A DNA stretch of 64,000 nt from assembly GCF_005747095.1 (NCBI RefSeq), contig NZ_SWLG01000011.1:1-64000 (forward strand). Reading direction: 5' to 3'. How positions within the stretch are numbered: the first letter of the stretch is position 1; each line of letters opens with the position of its first letter. Positions 1 through 8,369 of the stretch are shown in pieces. The notes beneath the pieces were generated by a model. It searched no databases. It saw nothing but the letters and a program-made list of their open reading frames with translations, and was not told where the DNA came from. The position numbers and the translations under genes were made by a program. Source of the DNA: Exobacillus caeni (GTDB lineage Bacteria; Bacillota; Bacilli; Bacillales; Guptibacillaceae).

Positions 1-40
1 AATTATACAGAAAAAGGACGGTTCTTTTATGTTTTCAGCG

Positions 41-103
41 AAAAAAGAAGGGGCGACCTTCAAAAGGATACTTTATCCTTTTGGGTCAGCCCCTTTCTTT
101 TTC
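41..103. terminator. Bidirectional hairpin terminator
   Basis: A long inverted repeat has outer arms AAAGAAGGGGC and GCCCCTTTCTTT and inner arms AAAAGGATA and TATCCTTTT. T runs on the + side and A runs at the left make it usable in both directions. It probably ends a gene lying left of the window and insulates the zinc operon. Confidence 0.8.
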
Positions 104-190
104 CTGGCTGTTTTCTAAACTGACGAGGAGGGCTTTTTTCTTTAATGTCCAGGGAATGAAAATTTACATTTCTTATTTCTTGATGTATAC

Positions 191-218
191 TCGTAACATT
201 AAATCGTAATCATTCTTA
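191..218 (+). promoter_or_regulatory. Zur-box-like operator in front of znuC
   Basis: Positions 204-218 read TCGTAATCATTCTTA. The left half matches the Bacillus Zur consensus TCGTAAT-N-ATTACGA at 7 of 7 positions and the right half at 4 of 7. A second TCGTAA half-site sits 13 bp upstream at 191-196. The operon downstream encodes zinc uptake and Zur itself, so zinc-dependent autoregulation is the natural inference. The imperfect right arm lowers certainty. Confidence 0.6.
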
Positions 219-245
219 ATAAAAAGGCCAAAGGATGAAGCAGAA

Positions 246-1028
246 ATGGAAAATATAGAACAAGATAATGCAGTTCTCGTGAAAAATTTATTTTTCCATT
301 ATAGCGGTAAATATGTCCTTGAAGATATCACATTATCCGTTCCTAGAGGAGCTTTTGTAGGGCTTGTAGGACCAAATGGATCGGGTAAATCCACTTTAAT
401 TAAGTGTATCCTTGGATTACAAAAGCCGCAAAAAGGAAATATTTATTTATTTGGTAAGCCTCAGTCCAAATTTAATCAATGGAATTTAGTTGGTTTCGTT
501 TCACAAAAGGCGAATAGCTTTAATTCGGGTTTCCCTGCCACTGTATTTGAAGTGGTATCAATGGGATTAGCGGGAAAAAAAGGGATCTTCCGTTTTCTGA
601 ATGCCAGAGACCGCAAAAAAATAAATGAAGCATTAGCTCTTGTCGGAATGGAAAGGTTCTCTGGAAGAAATATCGGCGAGCTTTCAGGGGGGCAGCAGCA
701 GCGCGTTTTTATTGCAAGAGCGCTGGTAAGTGAGCCTGAACTATTAATTCTTGATGAGCCGACAGTAGGAGTGGATGCAGCATCCACAAAAGAGTTTTAT
801 GACTTGCTTGGAAGATTGAATGTTGAGGAAGGAATCACGCTTTTACTTGTCACCCATGACATAGGAACAATTACAGATAAAGTAACACATGTGGCATGCC
901 TTAACAGAACACTCCACTTTCATGGAAAGACAGAAGAATTTGAACAGCTTCAAGAAGGAGATATTTCTGAGTACTACGGCCATCAACTGCATGTTTTAAG
1001 TCATGATCACCATGGAGGCCAGAACTGA
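246..1028 (+). CDS. znuC: Zinc ABC transporter ATP-binding protein (ZnuC/AdcC type)
   Basis: This 260-residue cytoplasmic ATPase would energise high-affinity Zn2+ uptake. It shows Walker A GPNGSGKST (42-50), the ABC signature LSGGQQQR (146-153), Walker B LLILDEP (166-172) and the switch histidine H204. The C-terminal tail is His-rich (HQLHVLSHDHHGG), which fits a metal transporter. It is the first gene of a three-gene operon and its stop overlaps the start of the permease gene by one base. The Zur-like site just upstream and the zur gene downstream point to zinc rather than manganese. No solute-binding znuA gene is in the window, so that partner must lie elsewhere. Confidence 0.9.
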   Translation: MENIEQDNAVLVKNLFFHYSGKYVLEDITLSVPRGAFVGLVGPNGSGKSTLIKCILGLQKPQKGNIYLFGKPQSKFNQWNLVGFVSQKANSFNSGFPATVFEVVSMGLAGKKGIFRFLNARDRKKINEALALVGMERFSGRNIGELSGGQQQRVFIARALVSEPELLILDEPTVGVDAASTKEFYDLLGRLNVEEGITLLLVTHDIGTITDKVTHVACLNRTLHFHGKTEEFEQLQEGDISEYYGHQLHVLSHDHHGGQN

Positions 1029-1870
1029 TGTTACATGCTTTAATGGAATTCGAGTTTTTACAGAATGCAATTTTTTCTGGTCTTTTGATCGGTTTGACTG
1101 CTCCATTATTAGGTGTTTTTATTGTCGTTAGAAGGCAGGCTCTTATTGCGGATGCGCTCTCTCATATCACATTAGCCGGTATCGCAGCCAGTTTGCTGTT
1201 ATCCAAACACTTAACCATCTGGCAAAACGTCAATCCCATTTACCTTGGTATGGGCTTTTCTGCGATAGGATCATTGTTTATTGAACAATTACGAAAAGCT
1301 TATAAATTTTTTGAGGAGCTTGCGATACCTATCACACTCTCGGCCGGGATTGGACTTGGGGTGGTATTTATATCACTGGCAGATGGCTTCAATACAGACC
1401 TGTTTAGTTACTTATTCGGCAGTGTAGTTGCAATAAGCAGGGATGATCTATGGACAATACTGTTTGTCACTATAGCCGTTTTAATAGTAGTGGTCTTATT
1501 ATATAAAGAATTATTTTTTATTTCTTTTGATGAAGAGCAGGCAATAGTATCTGGTATTCGCAGCAAATGGATCCATTATATCTTCATTTTAATGGTAGCG
1601 ATCGTTATAGCAGCTTCTATGCAGATCGTAGGGATTTTGCTTGTGTCAGCTTTAATGACGCTTCCTGTTGCAGCTAGTATAAGGATAGCCAGAGGATTTA
1701 AACAAACGATCTTTTTATCGATCATGTTTGGGGAATTATCAGTGATCGGCGGATTAGTGCTTGCTTTCTACCTCGATATTGCCCCCGGCGGAACGATTGT
1801 TTTGTTGGCTGCAATACTGCTCGTTGGGACATTGGTCTGGAAAAAACAGCTTCAGTCAAGGCAAATATAA
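1028..1870 (+). CDS. znuB: Zinc ABC transporter permease (ZnuB/AdcB type)
   Basis: This 280-residue integral membrane protein belongs to the ABC-3 permease family and forms the membrane channel with the ATPase encoded just upstream. Hydrophobic segments run through most of its length. An N-terminal motif RRQALIADALSHITLAGIA is typical of the family. The start codon overlaps the znuC stop (TGATG), implying translational coupling. The zur gene follows after 17 bp in the same direction. Confidence 0.9.
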   Translation: MLHALMEFEFLQNAIFSGLLIGLTAPLLGVFIVVRRQALIADALSHITLAGIAASLLLSKHLTIWQNVNPIYLGMGFSAIGSLFIEQLRKAYKFFEELAIPITLSAGIGLGVVFISLADGFNTDLFSYLFGSVVAISRDDLWTILFVTIAVLIVVVLLYKELFFISFDEEQAIVSGIRSKWIHYIFILMVAIVIAASMQIVGILLVSALMTLPVAASIRIARGFKQTIFLSIMFGELSVIGGLVLAFYLDIAPGGTIVLLAAILLVGTLVWKKQLQSRQI

Positions 1871-1887
1871 CAAAGAGGGTGAAGACT

Positions 1888-2298
1888 TTGGATGTTGTTT
1901 CAGCCTTAAAAAAGTTAAAGGATAATGGATATAAACATACAGACAAGCGAGAGGACATGCTTACTTTATTTTCTGAGGAGAAGAGATATTTATCCGCAAA
2001 AGAAGTTCTTGAAAATCTGCAGGATGAATACCCGGGATTAAGTTTTGATACCATCTATCGAAATCTTTCTCTTTTTGAAGAGTTAGAAATTCTTGAGGTT
2101 ACAGAATTAAACGGCGAAAAGCGATTTCGTTTCAGCTGTGAGACAAATCACCACCATCATCATCTCATATGCCTGCAATGCGGAAAAACAAAACATATTG
2201 ATGTTTGTCCAATGGAAGATATTACATTAAAAGCATCTGATTTTAATGTAACTGGGCACAAATTTGAAGTGTACGGTTACTGTTCTGCTTGCCAATAA
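1888..2298 (+). CDS. zur: Zinc uptake regulator Zur (Fur family)
   Basis: This 136-residue Fur-family repressor has an N-terminal winged helix (KREDMLTLF, FDTIYRNLSLFEEL) and a C-terminal metal and dimer domain. The structural zinc cysteines are CLQC (95, 98) and CSAC (132, 135), with a run of five histidines at 88-92. I chose the TTG at 1888 over the in-frame GTG at 1879. The Shine-Dalgarno GAGGGTG (1875-1881) overlaps the GTG but lies about 6 nt before the TTG, and the TTG gives an N-terminus like B. subtilis Zur. The gene is third in the zinc operon, so it probably represses its own transcription through the Zur-like site near 204. The family position and neighbours make PerR or Fur unlikely. 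Confidence 0.92.
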   Translation: MDVVSALKKLKDNGYKHTDKREDMLTLFSEEKRYLSAKEVLENLQDEYPGLSFDTIYRNLSLFEELEILEVTELNGEKRFRFSCETNHHHHHLICLQCGKTKHIDVCPMEDITLKASDFNVTGHKFEVYGYCSACQ

Positions 2299-2395
2299 GG
2301 GATGATGCATGGCAAAAGTTAATTATCAATACATTTTTTTCATCGGGTAATGCCCCTCTGAAAGAAGAAAATAAATCTAAAGGAGGGGACTTTAA

Positions 2396-2605
2396 TTGCC
2401 AACTGTTAAATGTAATGTTTCTAACTGTAATTATTGGGCGGAAGGTAATAACTGCTCAGCTGATGCAATACTTGTTGAAATTGATTCCCATGCTGAACAT
2501 CCGTATAAAATCCAGGGCGGAGAGTTAGAAGGGGAAGCGAAACATAAAGACGAGGCCGATAAAACAGCAGAAACCTGTTGCCATACTTTTGAATTGAAGC
2601 ATTAG
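2396..2605 (+). CDS. DUF1540 small cysteine-rich protein
   Basis: This 69-residue protein starts with TTG at 2396, placed 6 nt after a perfect AAAGGAGGGG ribosome binding site. The N-terminal block VKCNVSNCNYWAEGNNCSA and the late CCHTFE give five cysteines with spacing typical of the DUF1540 family. The family may bind metal, but its function is not established. The gene lies about 100 bp after zur and ends at a strong terminator, so it could be read with the zinc operon or alone. Proximity to a zinc regulator is suggestive but not proof of a zinc role. Confidence 0.8.
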   Translation: MPTVKCNVSNCNYWAEGNNCSADAILVEIDSHAEHPYKIQGGELEGEAKHKDEADKTAETCCHTFELKH

Positions 2606-2610
2606 ATAGA

Positions 2611-2644
2611 AAATGGGAGAGGCTTTTTGGCCTCTCCCATTTTT
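2611..2644. terminator. Hairpin terminator between convergent genes
   Basis: AAATGGGAGAGGC and GCCTCTCCCATTT form a near-perfect stem with a TTTTTG loop, T-rich on both strands. It separates the + strand DUF1540 gene from the minus-strand nucleotidase. Confidence 0.9.
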
Positions 2645-2653
2645 CATTGGCAA

Positions 2654-3214
2654 TCAGAGCCACTTTTCAACCCATTTTCGTGCTTCTGTCCAGTTTTTAA
2701 CCCTTATCACCTGTTTTGGTATCGGATCACGGTTGTATGGAGTATCCATCAACAATACTGGTATTTTGCATTCTTCAGCGATATTACAGGCGTTATCATG
2801 TTTATCTTCAAAAAAGATATCAATGTCATGGTGTTTTATCGTTTCAATCTTATTATGTTTTCCTATTAGTTCAATGTGATCATAAGGAAGAAGCATTTTT
2901 GTGAACCACTCTTCGGTAACCTCATGAAGATGGCTTCCTCTTGCACTAATATAATATAACTCATGGTCTTGTTCCCAATGGGCCAGTGTTTCTTTTACTT
3001 TTTTGGCGAGAGGAGCATTCGTGTAAATTTCCTTTTCTTTATTTCTGAGCCAGTTAAGAAACTGCTCAGGTGTAATTTTTAATAAACGGGATAGATCATA
3101 CTGGGTAATTTCATCAAAGGAAAATTTTTTGTTGAAATCTTTATTTATATAGGAAATAAATGACGTTGGGCATGTAACTGTTCCATCTATGTCGAGTCCA
3201 AATCGTTTCTTCAT
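2654..3214 (-). CDS. HAD-family 5'(3')-deoxyribonucleotidase-like protein (YqfW)
   Basis: This 186-residue soluble protein begins with the HAD catalytic motif FGLDIDGTVTCP, with Asp8 as predicted nucleophile and Asp10 as acid/base. Later blocks YYISARGSH and FFEDKHDNACNIAEE match motifs II and IV of the 5' nucleotidase C (NT5C) subgroup. It would dephosphorylate nucleoside monophosphates or a similar small phosphate ester, but the substrate cannot be read from sequence. An AGAGGAG site precedes the ATG. B. subtilis has yqfW in the same place, next to zur. Confidence 0.8.
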   Translation of the reverse strand: MKKRFGLDIDGTVTCPTSFISYINKDFNKKFSFDEITQYDLSRLLKITPEQFLNWLRNKEKEIYTNAPLAKKVKETLAHWEQDHELYYISARGSHLHEVTEEWFTKMLLPYDHIELIGKHNKIETIKHHDIDIFFEDKHDNACNIAEECKIPVLLMDTPYNRDPIPKQVIRVKNWTEARKWVEKWL

Positions 3215-3384
3215 AACAGTCTCCTCTTTAGCATTATCTTATACACTTTACATGCTATTGTAACATAGTCCATGTTTGTTATTTTCATGTTTCTTGCCTA
3301 ACTTTTAACAGAGATAAATAAGAAGCATGTGCCCAATACTAATAATGCTCCAACCCAAAGTCAATTTAAAAGCGAGGGATGTTG

Positions 3385-3807
3385 ATGAGTGAAAACAGGT
3401 TTGATGAAAATTATGAGTACCGAGATAAAAAAGAACGAATAGACGGTCCGACGACAGAAGAAGAATATCTCGAAGAAACGGCTGCAGAGGTATCGCCAAA
3501 TGGTGTTCTTGATCGTCCTTTTTTACAAAACCCAGAAAATGAACGTCCAACTGCAGAAGAAAAAGCTGACACGATTGAGGATGGAGTCGGAGCCGATACA
3601 GAAGTAAATGAAGGACGGGGTACAGGATTCATTGCACTTGTGCTTTCGGTTATTTCTGTGTTTATACTACCGGTGATTTTTGGTGCAGCTGGCATTATCG
3701 TCGGTTTTATCGCAAGAAGAAGAGGTGCGAAGAGCCTTGGTTCCTGGGCTATTGGAATTGGAGCTGCTTCTTTGATTATTAGCTTGTTTTTTTCCCCGTT
3801 TTTTTAA
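3385..3807 (+). CDS. YqfX-like small membrane protein
   Basis: The protein has 140 residues. The first 70 are acidic and hydrophilic, and two predicted transmembrane helices follow (about 75-100 and 115-138) with a basic ARRRG loop between them. The layout resembles DUF4190-type membrane proteins. The ATG at 3385 is preferred over the one at 3379 because GAGGGA at 3374-3379 is well spaced only from 3385. The gene sits where yqfX lies in B. subtilis and is monocistronic, ending at a terminator shared with ispG. Function is unknown. Confidence 0.7.
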   Translation: MSENRFDENYEYRDKKERIDGPTTEEEYLEETAAEVSPNGVLDRPFLQNPENERPTAEEKADTIEDGVGADTEVNEGRGTGFIALVLSVISVFILPVIFGAAGIIVGFIARRRGAKSLGSWAIGIGAASLIISLFFSPFF

Positions 3808-3810
3808 TGG

Positions 3811-3845
3811 GAAAGAAAAAAGCCCGGGACTTATCCCGGGTCTTT
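3811..3845. terminator. Terminator shared by yqfX-like gene and ispG
   Basis: GCCCGGGA and TCCCGGGT form a GC-rich stem with a CTTA loop. Read on the minus strand it is followed by a long T run (positions 3820 down to 3811), so it mainly ends ispG. A short TCTTT serves the + strand. Confidence 0.85.
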
Positions 3846-3850
3846 GCCAT

Positions 3851-4972
3851 TTATGCCTTTTGTTCTTCGGCTTTCTTTTTTTCTTCTTCCATTTTTTTAT
3901 AATGTGCCTCAGCTAACTTGTCTACTTCTTTTTTCAATTCTTCAACCATAGTTTCCTCAGGAACTTTTCTTATGATTTCACCATGCATAAAGAGAAGTCC
4001 TTCCCCACGTGCACCGGCAATGCCAATATCGGCTTCACGTGCTTCACCGGGACCATTTACGGCACAACCAAGAACCGCAACTTTAATCGGAGCTTTGATT
4101 TTAGAAATGTATTCTTCCACCTCGTTAGCAATCTTAATGAGGTCGATCTCAATCCTTCCGCAGGTCGGACAGGAGATAAGAGTAGCTGCATTGGAAGCGA
4201 GCCCGAAGGATTTCAATAACTCGCGTGCAACTTTCACTTCCTCAACAGGATCTGCACTTAAAGAGATTCGTACCGTATTCCCGATTCCTTTAGATAAGAT
4301 AGCGCCTAATCCAGCCGAACTCTTTACTGTTCCGGCGAATAAAGTACCTGACTCTGTGATGCCGAGATGCAATGGGTAGTCAAATGCTCTGGATGCCTTC
4401 TCATAAGCTTCGATGGCAAGGTTAACATCGGACGCTTTCATTGACACGATGATATCATGAAAATCTAGATCTTCGAGAATCTTGATATGATGAAGCGCGC
4501 TTTCGAGCATGCCATCCGCTGTCGGATAACCATATTTTTCTAGGATTTTACGTTCAAGAGATCCAGCGTTCACTCCGATTCTGATCGGAATGCCTTTTTC
4601 CTTTGCTGCTTTTACAACAGCCTCGACCTTTTCGCGTCTGCCGATGTTTCCTGGGTTAATACGTATTTTATCTGCTCCGCCCTCGATAGCCTTTAGGGCA
4701 AGCTTGTAATTGAAATGGATGTCTACCACAAGCGGAATGTTGATTCTTTTCTTTATTTCCGGAATAGCATCAGCAGCACGTTCATCAGGACATGCCACAC
4801 GGACGACCTGGCATCCGGCTTCTTCCAGACGATTGATTTCTGCGACCGTAGCTTCTACATCATGCGTTTTAGTAGTTGTCATACTCTGGATAACAACCTC
4901 ATTGTTGCCGCCAATTGTTAAAGGACCAACCTTAACTGGTCTTGTTTTCGTTCTGTGAGTAATTTCATTCAT
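3851..4972 (-). CDS. ispG: 4-hydroxy-3-methylbut-2-en-1-yl diphosphate synthase IspG
   Basis: IspG (GcpE) catalyses the penultimate step of the non-mevalonate isoprenoid pathway, reducing MEcPP to HMBPP with a [4Fe-4S] cluster. This copy is 373 residues, the short bacterial form. Cluster ligands are visible as CPTC (Cys268, Cys271), then Cys303 and Glu310 in the [10 protein letters not shown] motif. The N-terminal TIM-barrel part includes VIQSMTTT and VVDIHF. The C-terminus is a Lys/Glu-rich tail. It is on the minus strand with AAAGGAG before the ATG and a terminator after the stop. Confidence 0.97.
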   Translation of the reverse strand: MNEITHRTKTRPVKVGPLTIGGNNEVVIQSMTTTKTHDVEATVAEINRLEEAGCQVVRVACPDERAADAIPEIKKRINIPLVVDIHFNYKLALKAIEGGADKIRINPGNIGRREKVEAVVKAAKEKGIPIRIGVNAGSLERKILEKYGYPTADGMLESALHHIKILEDLDFHDIIVSMKASDVNLAIEAYEKASRAFDYPLHLGITESGTLFAGTVKSSAGLGAILSKGIGNTVRISLSADPVEEVKVARELLKSFGLASNAATLISCPTCGRIEIDLIKIANEVEEYISKIKAPIKVAVLGCAVNGPGEAREADIGIAGARGEGLLFMHGEIIRKVPEETMVEELKKEVDKLAEAHYKKMEEEKKKAEEQKA

Positions 4973-5133
4973 GCGAAAATCGCTCCTTTAAGAATGTCTT
5001 CCATCTAGAAAAACACGCTTCCTATATCTTTTACATTATAAATGAATGGCTAGCTAAAATTAAAATAATCAACACAACAAGTTATATTTTATCAGTACTT
5101 TGCTTTAATTGACAAGCTAGCTGCTGTTATCTG

Positions 5134-5463
5134 TTATTTTGAATAAACAGGAATCCGATAACTTTTTCCTATTTGAATCTTTTCTGGTTGTAAATCATCG
5201 TTTAACTTTTTAAAATCTTGTACTACCCTGTCTATAGATACCGGTAGAGGGCCGTCAACCATCTGCTCAACCACAGATAGAACAGTGTCACCGCTCTTTA
5301 TTTGAACTTCTGTAAACTTCTGTTCTGTTTCTTTCTGGTTGCTTTCATCTATTATTGCATTCGTTGCTTGAGCCTGTTGCAGAGTAAGTGTTCCTACTTT
5401 AAGATCATACACCGTTGTATATATCCCTGCAAAAATAAGAAGTGTAATAATGAACCGTTTCAT
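5134..5463 (-). CDS. LysM-like exported small protein (YqfZ)
   Basis: This 109-residue protein has an N-terminal hydrophobic segment (about 3-19) that may be a signal or anchor. The rest resembles a LysM-type fold: VQIKSGDTVLSVVEQM at about 56-71, with IQIGKSYRIPVY at the end. It matches the position and size of yqfZ, next to ispG. A GAGGG site precedes the start. It probably sits at the outer membrane face or wall, with no enzymatic domain. It is transcribed towards ispG across a 160-bp gap. Confidence 0.72.
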   Translation of the reverse strand: MKRFIITLLIFAGIYTTVYDLKVGTLTLQQAQATNAIIDESNQKETEQKFTEVQIKSGDTVLSVVEQMVDGPLPVSIDRVVQDFKKLNDDLQPEKIQIGKSYRIPVYSK

Positions 5464-5528
5464 TTTATTTCCCTCCGCGATTCAGTTTTAATCTTTTTAA
5501 AGGAAAATGGGAACAAAAATAGTCAGTT

Positions 5529-5584
5529 CTTCGTCTAACTATACGAAGTTATTAAAAGCATATGCTTGTCCACAGGAGCATATG
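5529..5584. repeat. Two short inverted repeats in a gene-free stretch
   Basis: CTTCGT (5529-5534) pairs with ACGAAG across an 8-nt loop. CATATGCT (5559-5566) pairs with AGCATATG (5577-5584) across 10 nt. Neither is followed by a T run, so they are not ordinary terminators. They lie between the divergently transcribed LysM-like gene and the DUF1002 gene and may be operators or leader hairpins. Confidence 0.4.
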
Positions 5585-5735
5585 TCTTTAGAAATCTTCT
5601 TGATAAATAGGTCTTGGCAGTTTTCGAGGCATAAAGTAAAATGACAGGGACACACAGTCAGTGCTGGGGAATGTAATTGAATTACTTAAAAAGGCTGTCC
5701 ATTATGATGGGTAGAAAGCCTAAAGGAGAATGAAT

Positions 5736-6608
5736 ATGTTAAAAAGACCTTATTTCTTGGCAGTATTATTAGTAATATTCAGTTTTTTAGTACCAGCTGC
5801 CGCCCTTGCGGATGCGAAACCTGGTGACGTAGTTGTTACTCTTGGAGAGGATTTAACAGAAGAGCAAAAGAGCACCATGCTAAAAGAAATGGAAGTTTCG
5901 GAAGATGTTCATACGATAACCGTTACAAATGAAGAAGAACACAAATATCTTGGAAAATATATTAGCAAGGCTATGATAGGATCAAACGCTTTATCCTCAG
6001 CGAAAATTACGATCGGCGAAAAAGATTCAGGACTGAAAATCGATACGAATAACATCACCTGGGTAACGGACGATATGTATGCAAATGCCTTGATTACTGC
6101 TGGTGTAAAAGATGCAGATATATACGTTACTGCACCTATGCCTGTTTCCGGAACAGCCGGTTTGACCGGAATAATAAAAGCATACGAGTTATCATCAGAT
6201 GAAGCTATACCTGAAGAACAAAAACAGGTTGCAAATGAAGAGATGATCAAGACTGCAAAGCTCGGAGAAAAAGTCGGCGCTGAAAAAGCAACAGAGCTTA
6301 TGACGAAAATTAAACAGGAAATTGCTAAGAACCCGCCTGAAACTGAAGAAGACTTGAGAGCATTAATTAAAAGAGTTGCAGAAGACCTCGGTATCTCTCT
6401 TACAGATGAAGAATTAAATGGACTCGTGTCATTGTTTAACAGGATGAAAGAACTGAACATTGACTGGGACCAGGTTCAGAGCCAACTGGAAAATGTGCGG
6501 GAAAACCTAAAAGAGTTCCTTAATAAAGAAGAAACACAATCCTTTATCAAAAACTTCTTAGACTTTATCATCCAAATCATCGAAGAACTAAAAAATATCT
6601 TTAAGTAA
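5736..6608 (+). CDS. DUF1002 secreted protein (YpuA-like)
   Basis: This protein of about 290 residues has a clear signal peptide (FLAVLLVIFSFLVPAAALA) and a hydrophilic body ending in a helical C-terminus. Blocks such as KPGDVVVTLGEDLTEEQ and MIGSNALSSAKIT resemble the DUF1002/YpuA family, whose function is unknown. AAAGGAG at 5722-5728 is correctly spaced from the ATG at 5736 but almost touches the one at 5730, so 5736 is chosen. The predicted product is extracellular or surface-associated. It is a single-gene unit with a perfect terminator. Confidence 0.78.
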   Translation: MLKRPYFLAVLLVIFSFLVPAAALADAKPGDVVVTLGEDLTEEQKSTMLKEMEVSEDVHTITVTNEEEHKYLGKYISKAMIGSNALSSAKITIGEKDSGLKIDTNNITWVTDDMYANALITAGVKDADIYVTAPMPVSGTAGLTGIIKAYELSSDEAIPEEQKQVANEEMIKTAKLGEKVGAEKATELMTKIKQEIAKNPPETEEDLRALIKRVAEDLGISLTDEELNGLVSLFNRMKELNIDWDQVQSQLENVRENLKEFLNKEETQSFIKNFLDFIIQIIEELKNIFK

Positions 6609-6610
6609 CG

Positions 6611-6639
6611 AAGAGCAGAGGAAGTTCCTCTGCTCTTTC
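6611..6639 (+). terminator. Hairpin terminator after the DUF1002 gene
   Basis: AAGAGCAGAGGA and TCCTCTGCTCTT form a perfect 12-bp stem with a 3-nt loop. Only a short pyrimidine tail (TCCCATTTC) follows. Confidence 0.75.
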
Positions 6640-6670
6640 CCATTTCTACAGCTATAATGGAAATAATGAG

Positions 6671-6700
6671 TTATCCACAATTTTTAGGGGGTCAGACCCC
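6671..6700. other. DnaA-box consensus next to a G/C palindrome
   Basis: Positions 6671-6679 read TTATCCACA, the perfect DnaA 9-mer. Eight bases later GGGGGTCAGACCCC (6687-6700) forms a compact palindrome. Both lie between a terminator and the NfeD gene. A single box is not an origin. The significance is unknown. Confidence 0.4.
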
Positions 6701-6769
6701 AAAGTGAAACTTTTCTCATTTACATTCGTAGTACCTTATAGAAGGATTGAAAGAAGGGGCGATTTCAAG

Positions 6770-7420
6770 ATGGGGATTCTAACCATACCGGCCGTCGGTT
6801 TCTTAGTTGTTTTGTTAGGGATATTGTTTTTAATTGGAGAAATTCTGGTAAAAGCTCGTGGGTTGTTTGGCCTGTTAGGGATCGCAATAATGGGAGCGTA
6901 TTTTTCTTACCATTTAACAGAGGACAACTTTTTCTGGTTAATTCTTTTATTTATTGGAGGGCTGCTGTTAATTATTCTCGATGGAAAAGTTATAAACGAT
7001 GGAACCTTTGGAGCAATCGGTGCAGTCTTAATGATACTATCAGTTGCAGTGCCGTCTCCTTCCTTTACGTACGGAATGATGGCAACAATGGGGTTTATTA
7101 TCGGCTTTGCGTGTTCATTCTTATTTTTAAAAGTGTTTCCCAAGCGGAGCATGTGGGACAAAGTAACATTAAAAGACCGGCTTACCGGTGAGCTCGGCTA
7201 TAACTCGCTAAATCAAGAATATAAAGAGCTGCTTGGGAAAAAGGGAGTAGCTGAAACTCCTTTCAGGCCGATTGGCACTATATGTATAGATGGTAAACAA
7301 TACAGTGCCATCACTACTGGAAAATGGTTGAATAAAGGGGAAACAGTAATTGTCGAGCAAGTAGACGGAACAAAGATCCTTGTAGGCAAACCCCAACAAA
7401 GCGAAAGAACTTCCCAATAA
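6770..7420 (+). CDS. Short NfeD-family membrane protein
   Basis: The 216-residue product has about four to five hydrophobic segments in its first 125 residues, then a soluble C-terminal part (LGKKGVAETPFRPIGTICID to the end) with the look of the NfeD OB-fold. NfeD proteins usually partner with SPFH/flotillin-type membrane scaffolds. No flotillin gene is adjacent here, so the partner would be encoded elsewhere. The start at 6770 follows AGAAGGGGC with good spacing, whereas an upstream in-frame ATG at 6704 lacks a ribosome binding site. It lacks the N-terminal ClpP-like protease domain of long NfeD proteins. Confidence 0.78.
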   Translation: MGILTIPAVGFLVVLLGILFLIGEILVKARGLFGLLGIAIMGAYFSYHLTEDNFFWLILLFIGGLLLIILDGKVINDGTFGAIGAVLMILSVAVPSPSFTYGMMATMGFIIGFACSFLFLKVFPKRSMWDKVTLKDRLTGELGYNSLNQEYKELLGKKGVAETPFRPIGTICIDGKQYSAITTGKWLNKGETVIVEQVDGTKILVGKPQQSERTSQ

Positions 7421-7437
7421 ACAAGGAAGTTCTTTTT
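7404..7437. terminator. Hairpin terminator overlapping the NfeD stop
   Basis: AAGAACTTCC (7405-7414) pairs with GGAAGTTCTT (7425-7434), followed by TTTTTG. The 5' arm lies inside the last codons of the NfeD gene. It could also slow transcription from the minus-strand DUF1189 gene. Confidence 0.85.
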
Positions 7438-7490
7438 GTTTTCTGCTTTAGTCTAGTATATTTGATAATGGTTATTTGGCTTTTCGGGAT

Positions 7491-8264
7491 TTATGCTCTC
7501 TTTTTAGGTTTCGGAACTTCTTTTATTATCAAATACAGCATCATAATTGCAACGAACCAATAAAGCAAGAAGTCTAGCGAAACCGTTATTCTAAGGAGAC
7601 CCATAATGGCAAAGAAAATAGTCGGCAGGGTGACCGCATATGCGGACAATACCCAGAGTTGTTTGTAAGTCAAATTTCGCTGCATCGTATTTTTGAAAAT
7701 TAAACCGATCGATGCAAGAACTGAAATGCCGATGAACTTTAAGCCTGTTTGAAAAATATAAGCTATGACAAGAATAATCGGAATTAACACCGGCAGAAGC
7801 CCTTCAATGTTTTTGCTTAAATCTAGAAGCTCATCTTTTGTCATAGAAATATTCCCGAAAGTGCTATACTGCATTCGCTGCATTCCTGAAGGATCTACCA
7901 CGATCGCTTCATCTTTTAGTAGTGCTACCACGTTATTGTATTCTTCTACATCATCCGGCTTTACTTCACCCGTAGTATCGAAGATAAAAGTAAAGTCATT
8001 ATCCTTATCTATGTAAGGTTTCTCCATGTCTGCTGACAATAATCCGTTCTCAAGCTTAAAATCGGGTATGTCTTCACTCATAGAATCTCTTAATTCATTA
8101 AATGAATTGTAAAAGGAAACAGACGTCAATACCCCAACAGGCACAGAAGCGATTAACATCAAGAAGAAGACATAAAGGATCGATTTTCCAAACTTTTGAA
8201 ACCGAAACGCAGCAACAGTCTTAGGAGCGTAAAAACTTTTTATAAATTGCTGGATAATATTCAT
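7491..8264 (-). CDS. DUF1189 membrane protein (YqgB)
   Basis: This 257-residue protein has one N-terminal transmembrane helix (about 28-50), an extracellular domain of about 110 residues and three or four C-terminal helices. The architecture and position match B. subtilis YqgB and the DUF1189 family. The N-terminal motif FIKSFYAPKTVAAFRFQKFGKS is family-typical. The function is not known. It is divergent from the Na+/phosphate cotransporter gene. Confidence 0.82.
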   Translation of the reverse strand: MNIIQQFIKSFYAPKTVAAFRFQKFGKSILYVFFLMLIASVPVGVLTSVSFYNSFNELRDSMSEDIPDFKLENGLLSADMEKPYIDKDNDFTFIFDTTGEVKPDDVEEYNNVVALLKDEAIVVDPSGMQRMQYSTFGNISMTKDELLDLSKNIEGLLPVLIPIILVIAYIFQTGLKFIGISVLASIGLIFKNTMQRNLTYKQLWVLSAYAVTLPTIFFAIMGLLRITVSLDFLLYWFVAIMMLYLIIKEVPKPKKRA

Positions 8265-8369
8265 TGATTTCTCCTTTCAGCAATTAAGACTATCCTTTCT
8301 TATTTTAGACAACTCAAGGGTTTTGAACAAGACACTTAAACGAATGACACCAATTTTTTATTTTTTAAA

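Noticed and set aside
6687-6700. GGGGGTCAGACCCC as a transcription terminator
   Set aside because: No T run follows on either strand and a better terminator lies at 6611-6639.
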